A stretch of DNA of 64,000 nt from Paraburkholderia sp. IMGN_8 (GTDB lineage: Bacteria; Pseudomonadota; Gammaproteobacteria; Burkholderiales; Burkholderiaceae). The stretch spans positions 1,488,001-1,552,000 of the forward strand of contig NZ_CP150901.1 of NCBI RefSeq assembly GCF_038050405.1. The letters are read 5' to 3'. Made by a program: the position numbers and the translations under genes. Of the stretch, positions 40,200 to 49,729 are shown piece after piece (position 1 is the stretch's first letter; each line of letters begins with the position of its first letter). The notes below the pieces were generated by a model. The model searched no databases and was not told the origin of the DNA. It saw nothing but the letters and a program-made list of their open reading frames with translations.

Positions 40200-42083
40200 C
40201 TACTTGCGGCGCTGCGCCTGCGCCGCGAGGCGCACGGCCGCATTGGCCGCGCCATAGCCGTCGTAGCCGCCGCGCCGTTCGACGATTTCGAGGAAAAAAC
40301 GCTGGTCGAGCAACTCTGTGTAAGCGTGGAAGAATTCGCCGCCGCGTTCGTCGCGGTCGTACAGGATGTTGTGTGCGCGCAGCGCGTCAAGCGTCTCGTC
40401 CGGCAGCGCATAGCGGGCGGCGAGGTCGTCGTAGTAATTGCGCGGGATGCGCAGCACCGGCACGCCGTCGGCGACGAATTCGGGGATCGCGCTGAAGATG
40501 TCGCCAGTGCTGAACGCGACGTGGTTCAGCCCGGAGCCGTGATAGGTGTGCAACGCCTCGGCCACCGCCGTGTGACGGTCCACCGACGCATTCAGCGCGA
40601 TGCGCACCGAGCCGTCGTGGCTGCGCAGCGCGCGGCTGCGCACCAGCCCGTAAGGATCCGGCACGAGCACGCCGGGCTCGGCTTCGAAACCGAAGGCGGT
40701 TCTCAGAAACAGCACCCAAGTATCCAGTGAATTGGCCGGCACCGACAGACAGACATGGTCGATGCGGGTGAGCGGACCCACTTCGCTTGGACCGTTGATG
40801 TCGGTGAGGACGAAATCGGCTTCGAACAGCGTGGGCTGGTCCGGCGCTTCGTCGACGAAATAGTTCAGGCTGCCGTCGGGCGCCTGCACGGCGGGCAATA
40901 CGCGCTCGTTCGGACCGATCTGGCCCGAGAACGGCGCGTAACCGAAGCCGGCGGCGCGTTCGAACGCCTGGTTCGCATCGTCGACGCGAAAGGCCGACGC
41001 GCACAGCGACAAACCATGCTGCTGGAAGAACGCGTTGGCGAACGAATCGGGTTCGGCGTTCAGCACGATCGACGCCGCACCGTGCTGATACAGCGTCACA
41101 TCTTTCGAGCGATGCTGGCCGGCCTGGCGAAAACGCAGCTTGCCGAGCCAGTCGACGAGTTGCGCGCGGGTCGCGTGGTCGACGGCGAATTCGAGGAACT
41201 GATAGCCGACGTGCGCGGGCGCGGCGGGTGACTGATAAAGCTGCCCGACCGGCTGCTGCGCGGATTCGAGCAGCGCCCGGGTTTGCTCCTCGAGGAACAG
41301 CAGGGAGCGGTGGCCGTCCGCGGCGGTAATCGCGGTCGGCGCGGCGCGAAAACCGTCGTTGAAAATTTCGAGCGAAAGCGGCCCCTGGTAGCCGGTTTTG
41401 ACGACCTGGGCGGTAAAGCCCGCCAGATCGAAGTCGCCCTGGCCCGGAAAGCAGCGGTAGTGGCGGCTCCATTCGAGCACGTCCATGGCCAGCTTCGGCG
41501 CATCCGCGATCTGCACGAAGGCAATGCGATCTCCCGGGATGTCGGCGATCGCCTCCACCGAATCGCTCAGCGACAGCGTGTGAAAGCTGTCGAGCACGAG
41601 CCCGAGATTCGGATGATCGACCGCGTTGACGAGCTTCCACGCGTGCCGGTACGTCTTCACATGTTTGCCCCAGGCCAGCGCTTCATAACCGGCGATCACG
41701 CCGGCTGCTTCGGCCGAGCGGGCCAGTGCGCCTAGCTGATCGATCATCAGCGCGTCGTCGCAAATGGTGTCGGGAGACACGTTGCTGCACACCAGAATGC
41801 GGTCCGTGCCCAGTTCGTGCATCACGTCGAACTTGCGCTTCGCCCGATCGAGATTGCGCGCGAGGCGCTCCGCGCTCACGCCGTCGAAATCGCGGAACGG
41901 CTGGAACAGCATGATTTTCAGCCCGAGATCGTCGGCAATGCGCTTCACGTCGGCGGGCGAGCCGTCGAAATACAGCAGATCGTTCTCGAAGATCTCGACG
42001 CCTTCGAAGCCCGCCGCCTGAATCGCGGTCAGCTTTTCGACCAGGGTCCCGCTGATCGACACGGTGGCAATCGAACGTTGCAT
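40200..42083 (-). CDS. quiC: 3-dehydroshikimate dehydratase, fused to HPPD-like domain
   Basis: A 627-residue two-domain protein. The N-terminal sugar-isomerase-like TIM barrel (SIATVSISGTLVEKLTAIQA to SLEIFNDGF) dehydrates 3-dehydroshikimate to protocatechuate. The C-terminal half is a 4-hydroxyphenylpyruvate dioxygenase-like vicinal-oxygen-chelate domain (RIDHVCLSVPANSLDTWVLF, GLNHVAFSTGDIFSA, FFLEIVERRGGYDGYGAANA). This fusion is known for QuiC-type enzymes. ATG 42083 is preferred over 42098. It is divergent from aroQ-aroE, with which it forms a quinate/shikimate catabolic set. Confidence 0.92.
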   Translation of the reverse strand: MQRSIATVSISGTLVEKLTAIQAAGFEGVEIFENDLLYFDGSPADVKRIADDLGLKIMLFQPFRDFDGVSAERLARNLDRAKRKFDVMHELGTDRILVCSNVSPDTICDDALMIDQLGALARSAEAAGVIAGYEALAWGKHVKTYRHAWKLVNAVDHPNLGLVLDSFHTLSLSDSVEAIADIPGDRIAFVQIADAPKLAMDVLEWSRHYRCFPGQGDFDLAGFTAQVVKTGYQGPLSLEIFNDGFRAAPTAITAADGHRSLLFLEEQTRALLESAQQPVGQLYQSPAAPAHVGYQFLEFAVDHATRAQLVDWLGKLRFRQAGQHRSKDVTLYQHGAASIVLNAEPDSFANAFFQQHGLSLCASAFRVDDANQAFERAAGFGYAPFSGQIGPNERVLPAVQAPDGSLNYFVDEAPDQPTLFEADFVLTDINGPSEVGPLTRIDHVCLSVPANSLDTWVLFLRTAFGFEAEPGVLVPDPYGLVRSRALRSHDGSVRIALNASVDRHTAVAEALHTYHGSGLNHVAFSTGDIFSAIPEFVADGVPVLRIPRNYYDDLAARYALPDETLDALRAHNILYDRDERGGEFFHAYTELLDQRFFLEIVERRGGYDGYGAANAAVRLAAQAQRRK

Positions 42084-42098
42084 GAACGGCTCCTGCAA

Positions 42099-42429
42099 AA
42101 AAACGGTGAAACGGCTGCTGAAAAGGGCGCGGACCGGCGTCTGCGTCAGTGTCCGCGTGGCTGGCGCCGATCATGTTGCGATGCGCAAAATGATCTATTT
42201 CGTTACCTGACGCCAGTAAAAAGCAGGCCGCAATGGCCCAATTTAGCCCAAGTTTTTGCAAGTCTATACAAACTAACTAGATCGTACAAATTAGAGCAAA
42301 CCCCGAATGACGGATGCCGCCAATGCGCGCACACTGCACTCACGTTACAAAGAAGCGGCGTGTCTCATGGTCCGCTTCATGGTCCGCTTCATGGTCCGCT
42401 TCATGCGTTATTTTGCAGGAGTAGTTGTC
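42099..42429. promoter_or_regulatory. divergent quiC-aroQ region with short tandem repeat
   Basis: The 331-base divergent region holds AT-rich sequence near 42240-42300 with a repeated TACAAA unit, a likely site for promoters and the local TetR regulator. Nearer aroQ, three tandem copies of the 12-mer ATGGTCCGCTTC occupy 42367-42402. Confidence 0.45.
42367..42402 (+). repeat. 3 x 12-bp tandem repeat upstream of aroQ
   Basis: ATGGTCCGCTTC is repeated three times exactly, then ATGCG follows. The frame is the same as aroQ, so translation starting here would add repeated MVRF units to AroQ. Copy number could vary by slippage and change spacing or an alternative start. Confidence 0.85.
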
Positions 42430-42885
42430 GTGAGTTTTGCATCAGTGCTGGTCCTCAACGGACCGAATCTCAATCTGCTGGGCACGCGCGAGCCGGCCAT
42501 CTACGGCTCGGAAACACTCGACGACGTCGCGAGACTTTGTCGCGACGCGGGCGAGCGGCTCGACCTGTCGATCGACTTCTGTCAGTCGAACGCCGAGCAT
42601 CAGCTGATCGACTGGCTGCATGCGGCGCGCACCAAGGTCGACGGCATCGTGATCAATCCGGCTGCTTATACGCATACGTCGGTGGCGATCGCCGACGCGC
42701 TCTCCGCGATCGAAAAACCTGTAATCGAAGTGCATATTTCAAACGTGCATCGGCGCGAGGCGTTCCGGCATCACTCGTTTGTATCGGCGGTGGCCGAGGC
42801 TGTGATCATCGGCTGCGGCACGCAAGGTTATGTGCTCGCGCTGGAGCGGATGGCGGCCATTCTTAAGAATAGGGCGGCTAAATGA
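42430..42885 (+). CDS. aroQ: type II 3-dehydroquinate dehydratase
   Basis: A 151-residue enzyme converting 3-dehydroquinate to 3-dehydroshikimate. Signature [21 protein letters not shown] carries the catalytic tyrosine, with [12 protein letters not shown] and [17 protein letters not shown] completing the active site. GTG 42430 has AGGAG eight bases upstream and gives the normal N-terminus; the frame is open further left to 42307 through the tandem repeats. Its stop overlaps the aroE start. Its place beside quiC and an MFS transporter indicates a catabolic rather than biosynthetic role. Confidence 0.95.
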   Translation: MSFASVLVLNGPNLNLLGTREPAIYGSETLDDVARLCRDAGERLDLSIDFCQSNAEHQLIDWLHAARTKVDGIVINPAAYTHTSVAIADALSAIEKPVIEVHISNVHRREAFRHHSFVSAVAEAVIIGCGTQGYVLALERMAAILKNRAAK

Positions 42886-43736
42886 ACACGAAGTCTTATC
42901 TTGTCGGCTTGATCGGTTCGGGCATCGGCGGCTCGCTGAGCCCCGCGATGCATGAGGAAGAGGGCAGCCGGCTCGGCTTGCACTATGTCTACCGGCGCAT
43001 CGATCTGGAAGCATTGAAGCTCGACGCCACAGCGCTCCCCGATCTGCTCGTTGCGGCTGAGCGCATGGGTTTTAACGGCCTGAACGTCACGTACCCGTGC
43101 AAGCAGAGCGTCATCCCGCTGCTCGACGAGCTGTCCGACGACGCGCGCGCGCTCGGCGCCGTGAACACGGTTTTGCTTAAGGACGGTAAACGCATCGGCC
43201 ACAACACTGACTGGTCTGGTTTCGCCCGCGCGTTTCAGCGCGGTTTGCCGGATGTGTCGCTGGAGCGCGTTGTCCAGCTGGGCGCGGGCGGCGCCGGCGC
43301 GGCGGTTGCCCATGCCGCGCTGACGATGGGCGCGAAAACGCTCACGCTGTTCGATGTGGATGCTACGCGCGCCGCGTCGCTCGCCGCGGAATTGCAAAAA
43401 CGCTTTCCCGCGTCGACCGTGAGCGCCGAGGGCTCGCTTGCCGAGTCGCTGAAAGCCGCCAACGGCCTGATTCACGCAACGCCCACCGGGATGGCGAAAT
43501 TGCCCGGCTTGCCGTTGCCGGTCGAATTGCTGCACCGCGACTTGTGGGTCGCCGACGTCGTCTATTTCCCGATTCGCACCGCGTTGTTGCAGGCGGCCGA
43601 AGCGCTCGGCTGCCGCACGCTGAGCGGCGGTGGCATGGCGGTCTATCAGGCGGTCGACGCAATGCGCATTTTCACCGGACTGGAACCGGACGCCGAGCGC
43701 GTGTACACGCATTTCCAGTCGTTGCTGGAAGGCTAG
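42882..43736 (+). CDS. aroE: shikimate/quinate dehydrogenase
   Basis: A 284-residue NAD(P)-dependent dehydrogenase. Substrate site residues lie in [14 protein letters not shown] and the catalytic lysine is in NVTYPCKQ; the nucleotide loop is [16 protein letters not shown] and [13 protein letters not shown] ends the core. The [14 protein letters not shown] start is like catabolic, quinate/shikimate-oxidising members. It is coupled to aroQ by an ATGA overlap. Confidence 0.93.
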   Translation: MNTKSYLVGLIGSGIGGSLSPAMHEEEGSRLGLHYVYRRIDLEALKLDATALPDLLVAAERMGFNGLNVTYPCKQSVIPLLDELSDDARALGAVNTVLLKDGKRIGHNTDWSGFARAFQRGLPDVSLERVVQLGAGGAGAAVAHAALTMGAKTLTLFDVDATRAASLAAELQKRFPASTVSAEGSLAESLKAANGLIHATPTGMAKLPGLPLPVELLHRDLWVADVVYFPIRTALLQAAEALGCRTLSGGGMAVYQAVDAMRIFTGLEPDAERVYTHFQSLLEG

Positions 43737-43809
43737 TCCAGTCACACGCTTCTGGCGCACGAGCAACGTACAAGAAGATCACCGACGATAAGAGAACTTT
43801 GGAGAAGAC

Positions 43810-45189
43810 ATGCCCCAACCGATTCATTCCAACCCCGCCGGCGCGACGCTGCCGGGCGATGCCGTGGTCAGCACGACACGCCGTTCGAAAGCCCGCTTTC
43901 AGATTCTCACGCTGCTGGCAGTCGGCACCATGATCAATTATCTGGACCGCACGGTGCTCGGCATCGCGGCGCCGCAGTTGACCAAGGAGCTCGGCATCAA
44001 TGCCGCGCTGATGGGGCTGTTGTTCTCCGTGTTCTCGTGGAGCTATGTGGCCTCGCAGATTCCGGGCGGGCTGTTTCTCGACCGTTTCGGCAGCAAGATC
44101 ACCTATTTTCTGTCGATGACGTTCTGGTCGCTGTGCACACTGGCACAAGGGCTGGTGCATGGCATCGGCGCGTTGTTCGTGTTCCGGCTCGGTCTCGGCG
44201 TGTCGGAAGCGCCGTGTTTTCCGACCAATAGCCGGGTAGTGGCGACGTGGTTCCCGCAAAGCGAACGCGCGATGGCAACCGGCACCTACACCGTCGGCGA
44301 ATATATCGGCCTGGCGTTTTTCAGCCCGTTCCTGTTTATGCTGATGGGTGTGTTCGGCTGGCGTTCGCTGTTCTACGTGGTGGGCGGCGTGGGCATCGTA
44401 TTCGGCTTCATCTGGTGGGCGTTCTATCGCGAGCCGCGCGATCATCCGTCGGCCAATCAGGCGGAGCTGGACTATATCGAAGCGGGTGGCGGTTTGACGC
44501 ATCGGAAGAAGGATGCTGGTGCTTCTGGTGTCTCCGCCGCGTCCGCCGCGGCAGGCAAGAGCGGTTTCGAATGGCGGACCATCGGCCGCCTGCTCAAGCA
44601 TCGCCAGTTGACCGGCATCTGTCTCGGCCAGTTCGCCGGCAACTCGACGCTGGTGTTCTTCCTCACCTGGTTTCCGACGTATCTCGCCACTGAGCGCCAT
44701 ATGGCGTGGCTGAAGATCGGCTTCTTCGCGATCATGCCGTTCATTGCCGCGTCGATCGGCGTGATGTTCGGCGGGCTTTTCTCCGACTGGCTCCTGCGGC
44801 GCGGCAAGTCGCCGAACGTCGCGCGCAAGCTGCCGATCATCGCCGGCCTGCTGCTCGCCTCGACGATCATTCTCGCCAACTATGTCGAGAGCAACGTGGC
44901 GGTGATCGCGATTCTGTCGGTGGCGTTTTTTGCGCAGGGCATGGCCGCGCTTGGCTGGACGCTGGTGTCGGATATCGCGCCCGACGGCCTGCTCGGCGTG
45001 ACCGGCGGCATCTTCAACTTTGCGGCCAATCTGGCCGGCATCGTGACGCCGCTGGTGGTGGGATTCATCGTCGCGGCAACCGGCTCGTTTGTCGGCGCGC
45101 TGGTGTTCATCGGCGCGGTCGCGTTGATCGGCGCGCTGTCGTACATCTTTATCGTCGGCGATATCAAGCGGATCGTGCTGGCGGATTGA
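43810..45189 (+). CDS. MFS transporter, probable quinate/shikimate uptake
   Basis: A 459-residue inner-membrane permease of the anion:cation symporter group, with INYLDRTVLGIAAPQL in helix 1 and GGLFLDRFGSKITYFLSM in the 2-3 region. Twelve hydrophobic segments are visible. It follows aroE by 73 bases in the same direction, with a terminator after it, so it likely imports quinate, shikimate or a related acid for this pathway. Substrate is inferred from context. Confidence 0.9.
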   Translation: MPQPIHSNPAGATLPGDAVVSTTRRSKARFQILTLLAVGTMINYLDRTVLGIAAPQLTKELGINAALMGLLFSVFSWSYVASQIPGGLFLDRFGSKITYFLSMTFWSLCTLAQGLVHGIGALFVFRLGLGVSEAPCFPTNSRVVATWFPQSERAMATGTYTVGEYIGLAFFSPFLFMLMGVFGWRSLFYVVGGVGIVFGFIWWAFYREPRDHPSANQAELDYIEAGGGLTHRKKDAGASGVSAASAAAGKSGFEWRTIGRLLKHRQLTGICLGQFAGNSTLVFFLTWFPTYLATERHMAWLKIGFFAIMPFIAASIGVMFGGLFSDWLLRRGKSPNVARKLPIIAGLLLASTIILANYVESNVAVIAILSVAFFAQGMAALGWTLVSDIAPDGLLGVTGGIFNFAANLAGIVTPLVVGFIVAATGSFVGALVFIGAVALIGALSYIFIVGDIKRIVLAD

Positions 45190-45213
45190 ACGGCGCCTGA
45201 AGCGCTGGAAATG

Positions 45214-45241
45214 AAAGGGACGCGGCTTGCCGCGTCCCTTT
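45214..45241. terminator. bidirectional intrinsic terminator
   Basis: A perfect 12-bp stem AAAGGGACGCGG with loop CTTG lies between the converging MFS and TetR genes, with A's on one side and T's on the other. It should end transcription in both directions. Confidence 0.85.
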
Positions 45242-45248
45242 CGTTATT

Positions 45249-45944
45249 TCAGTCTTCCTTGCGCACGAAGCGCAGCACGGCATCGACGATCATCGCGCGA
45301 TGCCGGGCGCGCAAGCGCGGATGCGACGGATCGCGGCCGAACGCCGTGCCGAAGGTATGGCGATTGCCGATGCGGTGAAAGCACAGCGAGCTGATCAGCA
45401 GATGCAGGTCGATCGCATCGACGTCGCTGCGAAACTGCCCCGCCGCGATACCGCGTGAGAGCAGATCCTCGATCGTATGAATGACCGTGACGTTACGGCC
45501 TTTGAAGGTCTTCACCTGCTCGACGTACTTCGCGCCGTGAATGTTTTCGATCGTCACGAGGCGCACGAAGTCGCGCTGGCGGTCGTGATAGTCGAATGTG
45601 AACTCCACCAGCGCGCGCATTCCCTCGATCGGGTCGAGTTCGCTGACATGCAGATCCTGTTCGAGCGCGCGAATGTCGCCGTACACTTTTTCCAGCACTG
45701 CCTGATACAACCCTTCCTTGCTGCCGAAGTAGTAGTACAGCATGCGCTTGGTAGTGTTCGTGCGCTCCGCGATCGCGTCGACGCGCGCACCCGTCAGCCC
45801 CATTGCGGAGAACTCCTGGGTCGCGACGTCGAGAATGTTGCGCTTCGTCTGTTCGGGATCGTACTTGCGACGGGCGTCGCTACGCCGGGCGTCGGACGGG
45901 ATGCCGTTGATATCAGGCTCGGCGGCCTTGCTTCCCTTTTTCAT
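45249..45944 (-). CDS. TetR-family regulator
   Basis: A 231-residue repressor-type protein. The N-terminal helix-turn-helix is TKRNILDVATQEFSAMGLTG followed by AIAERTNTTKRMLYYYFGSK. The C-terminal ligand domain (DRQRDFVRLVTIENIHGAKY) resembles TetR regulators of aromatic-acid genes. It converges on the quinate/shikimate operon and most likely controls it; the next gene upstream on the minus strand is an FAD oxidase. Confidence 0.9.
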   Translation of the reverse strand: MKKGSKAAEPDINGIPSDARRSDARRKYDPEQTKRNILDVATQEFSAMGLTGARVDAIAERTNTTKRMLYYYFGSKEGLYQAVLEKVYGDIRALEQDLHVSELDPIEGMRALVEFTFDYHDRQRDFVRLVTIENIHGAKYVEQVKTFKGRNVTVIHTIEDLLSRGIAAGQFRSDVDAIDLHLLISSLCFHRIGNRHTFGTAFGRDPSHPRLRARHRAMIVDAVLRFVRKED

Positions 45945-46050
45945 TGTGTATTCGAGCGGCAGTGACGGCGCATTCTAGCATGGTGAAAACGACGTCCGGA
46001 GCGGGTCCCGGGCATAAGCGGCGGCATAAGCGGTGGTGTACGGAGCAGCA

Positions 46051-47337
46051 TCACAGCGGTGGGCGAGGTGCACGGCGCCGGGCTGCGAGCGCGTCGCGTG
46101 TTTGCATTGTGGTGTAGGTCAGTTGAGCGGCTGCCAGACCGAGCGCGCCGTACGTGCGCGTCAAACCGAAGGCCGCGAACGCTTCGGGCACCGGCCGTTC
46201 ACCGGAGATCGCCGCCGCCAGCAATTCGCCGGAGACGGTGGTCGGCGCCATGCCGTGACCGCCGAAGCCGACCGCGTACCAGACACCGTCCGCACTGCGG
46301 CCGATTTGCGGCATCTTGTGCCGCGCGTAGCTCATCAGGCCGCCCCAGGCGTGCTCGATACGCACGTCGTGCAACTGCGGATAGACCTTCAGCAGATCGC
46401 GTCTCAACAGGCGCGCGATGACCTCCGGCGCGCGGTCGCGTACCGAGATGCGGCCGCCCCACAGGATGCGCGTGTCGGGCAGCGGGCGGTAATAGTCGAA
46501 GGCGAAGCGCGTGTCGTAGACGGCGGCGGATGTGTCGAGCGCGTCTTTCAGGCGCGCGCCGAGCGGTTCGGTGGCCATCACGTAGGTGGCGATCGGCAGC
46601 ACCGCGCGCTCCACTTTGGCGTAGACGTTGCGCGCATAGCCGCCGCCTGCCATCACGACGTGGCGCGCTTCGATCGCGCCGTGCGGCGTGTGCACGATAA
46701 AGCCGGCGCCCTCGCGCTGCAAGCGCACGACGGGCGACTTCTCGTAGATCTGCACGCCTGCGTCGGCCGCCGCTCCGGCGACACCGAGTACGTATTTCAG
46801 CGGATGAAAATGGAACGCGTTGTGCTCGAGCAGGCCGCCGTGATAACGGCTCGTTTTCAGTTGCCGCGCAAGTCGCGCTGCCGGCACGGGTTCCCACTCG
46901 ACGCCGAACGATTCCTGCATCAGGCGCCGCTGTGTGTCGAGCCGAGCGGGTTCATCGAACCAGTTGGCGAGGATCACGCCGGCGTAAGTCGCGTCGCAAT
47001 CGATGCCGTAGCGCTGGATGCGGCGACGCATCAGATCGACGGCGTTGGTGGTCAGCGCATAGAGTTCGCGTGCGCGGGCCGGCCCCAGGGTTTTCAGCAG
47101 ATCGGCGCAATCGAGACTATAGCCGCCGAACACGAATCCGCCGTTGCGTCCCGATGCGCCGAAGCCCACTTGCTGGGCCTCGAGCACGACCACCTCAGCG
47201 ACGCCGCGCTCGGCGAGTCCCAGCGCGGTCGACAAACCCGCCAGCCCGCCGCCGATAATGCACACATTGGCGCTGTGGCGGCCGGACAGCGGAGCACGTT
47301 CGGGGCGGGTAACGGTGGCTTCGTAATAGCTTTGCAT
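46051..47337 (-). CDS. FAD-dependent oxidoreductase, DAO/gamma-glutamylputrescine oxidase type
   Basis: A 428-residue DAO-family enzyme with FAD motif VCIIGGGLAGLSTALGLAER and the block GFGASGRNGGFVFGG typical of PuuB/OrdL-like amine oxidases. AWGGLMSYARHKMPQIGR and VGFGGHGMAPTTVSGELLA complete the FAD-binding C-terminus. ATG 47337 (MQSYYEATVTRP) is the family-like start; the open frame runs on to 47673 with no similarity. The amine or amino acid oxidised is not evident. Confidence 0.87.
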   Translation of the reverse strand: MQSYYEATVTRPERAPLSGRHSANVCIIGGGLAGLSTALGLAERGVAEVVVLEAQQVGFGASGRNGGFVFGGYSLDCADLLKTLGPARARELYALTTNAVDLMRRRIQRYGIDCDATYAGVILANWFDEPARLDTQRRLMQESFGVEWEPVPAARLARQLKTSRYHGGLLEHNAFHFHPLKYVLGVAGAAADAGVQIYEKSPVVRLQREGAGFIVHTPHGAIEARHVVMAGGGYARNVYAKVERAVLPIATYVMATEPLGARLKDALDTSAAVYDTRFAFDYYRPLPDTRILWGGRISVRDRAPEVIARLLRRDLLKVYPQLHDVRIEHAWGGLMSYARHKMPQIGRSADGVWYAVGFGGHGMAPTTVSGELLAAAISGERPVPEAFAAFGLTRTYGALGLAAAQLTYTTMQTRDALAARRRAPRPPL

Positions 47338-47480
47338 CCGGCTAGGGTAGCGGCAATCTCGCGCACACGTCCAGCCTTTGCTCGTGAATAGATGTAGCGG
47401 CGCATTGATAGAACCAGCGATAAAACAATCGCCGGCATTTGCAGACGGCGAATGCCGGCCCGCCAGGCACCTTTGCTCCG

Positions 47481-48413
47481 CTACTTGCTCCAGCGCAACA
47501 CCAGCGGATCGAGCCGGCGCGCGACCTTCAGCAAGCCTTCTCGCGTGGCCGGATGCATCGGCGGCAATGGGTGGCGCACCGCGTCCGAGCGGATGATGCC
47601 GCCTTCCTTCATCAACGCTTTGCACGACGCGAGACCGCCCTGGCGGTTTTCGTAGTTGATGAGCGGCAGCCATTGCTGATAGTGCGCGGCGGCCGCTTCG
47701 GTATCGCCCGCGGCGTAGGCGTCGACGATCAGGCGGATGCCGTCGGCATAGCCGCCGCCGGTCATCGAACCGGTTGCGCCCGCATCGAGATCGGCCATCA
47801 AGGTGATCGCTTCTTCACCGTCCCACGGACCGATGACCGCGTCGCCGCCCAGTTCGATCAGCTCGCGAAGCTTGTTCGCCGCTTGCGGCACTTCGATCTT
47901 GAAGTACGACACGTTTTGCAGTTCGCGCGCCATCCGGGCGAGGAACGGCGCAGAGAGTGCCGTGCCGCTGACCGGTGCGTCCTGGATCATGATCGGAATC
48001 CCGATCGCGTCGGATACCGCGCGATAAAACTCATAGATCCCGCGCTCGCCGATGCGGATCGTCGCGCCGTGATACGGCGGCATGATCATCACCATCGCGG
48101 CGCCGGCCGCCTGTGCGTTGCGGCTGCGTTCGGCGCACAGGTGCGAGCTGAAATGCGTGGTCGTGACGATCACCGGCACGCGGCCCGCGACATGCTCGAG
48201 CACCGCGTGCATCAGCGTGTTGCGCTCGTCGTCGGAGAGCGCGAACTGTTCCGAGAAATTCGCCAGAATGCACAGGCCGTTGGAGCCCGCGTCGATCATG
48301 AAATCGATGCAGCGCTTCTGGCCTTCGAGGTCGAGACGGCCGGCGTCGTCGAAGATAGTCGGGGCGACGGGGAACACGCCGCGAAAAGGGACCTGGTTGG
48401 ATGCGTTTGTCAT
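47481..48413 (-). CDS. DapA-family aldolase/dehydratase
   Basis: A 310-residue class I aldolase-fold enzyme with FRGVFPVAPTIFDDAGRLDL at its start and the Schiff-base lysine in SYFKIEVP. The APVSG segment resembles the 2-keto-3-deoxy sugar acid dehydratase branch rather than true dihydrodipicolinate synthase. It is divergent from a GbpR-like LysR gene, which suggests control by a sugar or sugar acid. ATG 48413 is chosen because further upstream codons encode a non-family leader. Confidence 0.85.
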   Translation of the reverse strand: MTNASNQVPFRGVFPVAPTIFDDAGRLDLEGQKRCIDFMIDAGSNGLCILANFSEQFALSDDERNTLMHAVLEHVAGRVPVIVTTTHFSSHLCAERSRNAQAAGAAMVMIMPPYHGATIRIGERGIYEFYRAVSDAIGIPIMIQDAPVSGTALSAPFLARMARELQNVSYFKIEVPQAANKLRELIELGGDAVIGPWDGEEAITLMADLDAGATGSMTGGGYADGIRLIVDAYAAGDTEAAAAHYQQWLPLINYENRQGGLASCKALMKEGGIIRSDAVRHPLPPMHPATREGLLKVARRLDPLVLRWSK

Positions 48414-48581
48414 GATGGCCGGTATGAACGAAGGTTGAGGGAAGGCTGTGAAGCGAGGGTGTTTTGAATGTCTCCGGCGTTGACTATACGGCGAGGTTCG
48501 CAAAGCTGTATATTGAATTGTTTCCATCTTGTGATCGCTTTTGCGACTCACCTCGCTGCCAGCTCGAAGCGCGCCGATCCC

Positions 48582-49535
48582 ATGAAAGACACCCTGAACG
48601 TATTACTGTCGAGATTGCGTATGAAACAGCTGCAACTGCTGATCGCGCTCGACGATCACAAGTCCCTGCACAAAGCCGCCGGCACAATGTCGATGACGCA
48701 ATCGGCCGCTAGCAAGGCGCTGCAGGAGCTCGAATCGATGCTGGAGGCGCCGCTCTTCGAGCGCTCGAAGAACGGCATGATCCCGAATCAGCTCGGCCAT
48801 TGCGTGATCCGCTACGCGCGGCTTCTGGCGACGGACCTCACGTCGTTGTGTCAGGACGTCGCCGAAATACGCTCAGGGCGCGGCGGCCGTCTGGTGATCG
48901 GCGCGATCATGGGGGCGATTCCCGAGCGGGTCGTGCCGGCGCTGAACGAATTGCATGCCGGGCAGCCGAATCTGTCGATCGAGGTGGTGGAGGATACGAG
49001 TGCGCGGATGCTGCTGCAACTCGACGAAGGCCGCCTCGATCTGGTGATCGGCCGCGCGGCGGTCGCCGCCGATCCGTCGAAATACCACTATCGGCCGCTC
49101 GGTGACGAGCCGTTATCGGTGGTGGTCGGTTATAGCCATCCGGCGCTGCCGAAGAAGGAAGTGAAATTGCGCGATCTGGCCGGGCACCGTTGGGTGATGT
49201 ATCCGTCGCATATGCCGCTGCATGCGTTGCTCGAACGGGAGATGGATCTGGCCGGCCTCGACATGCCGGACAATCCGATTTCAACCGCCTCCACCTTTGT
49301 GACAGTCGCGTTACTGCAAAGCAGTCCCGATCTGGTCTCGCTGTTACCCACGGGTATCGCCGAGTTGTTCGTCCGGCAAAAAATGCTGCGCATGGTGCCG
49401 GTCAAACTGAAGTCGCCTTCGCAGACGTTCGGCATCGTGACGCGCAAGGGCGGCGTGCTCTCGCCGGCGGCCGAACAGTTTATCCAGTTGATGCGTGGAC
49501 AGAAGGAGGGGGAGGCAGCGCAAAAAAACGTCTGA
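48582..49535 (+). CDS. LysR-family regulator, GbpR-like
   Basis: A 317-residue regulator with helix-turn-helix LQLLIALDDHKSLHKAAGTM and SMTQSAASKALQELESMLEA, and a periplasmic-binding-protein-like effector domain. The late HTH start (MKDTLNVLLSRLRMKQLQL) is typical of the GbpR branch, which responds to sugars. It is divergent from the DapA-family gene and likely controls it. ATG 48582 is preferred over 48468. Confidence 0.9.
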   Translation: MKDTLNVLLSRLRMKQLQLLIALDDHKSLHKAAGTMSMTQSAASKALQELESMLEAPLFERSKNGMIPNQLGHCVIRYARLLATDLTSLCQDVAEIRSGRGGRLVIGAIMGAIPERVVPALNELHAGQPNLSIEVVEDTSARMLLQLDEGRLDLVIGRAAVAADPSKYHYRPLGDEPLSVVVGYSHPALPKKEVKLRDLAGHRWVMYPSHMPLHALLEREMDLAGLDMPDNPISTASTFVTVALLQSSPDLVSLLPTGIAELFVRQKMLRMVPVKLKSPSQTFGIVTRKGGVLSPAAEQFIQLMRGQKEGEAAQKNV

Positions 49536-49729
49536 AACGGCGGTTTTTCGGAGCGTGAAAGACCCCCAATATCGCATGGCAACTCGCGCTGCGCCATGCT
49601 TCGCGAGAGGGTGTTGCAGCGGCGACACTTTCGGGTAAATCCGAACCAATTGTGCGCTTCGGTTCCGCGCTACACTTACTGGAAGGTGCGCCTTAACTTG
49701 CAGCGTGGCGCCCGCCTCGGAGAGCAGCC

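Noticed and set aside
46033..47391. 452-codon plus-strand frame opposite the FAD oxidase
   Set aside because: Antisense shadow of a DAO-family gene with full FAD motifs.
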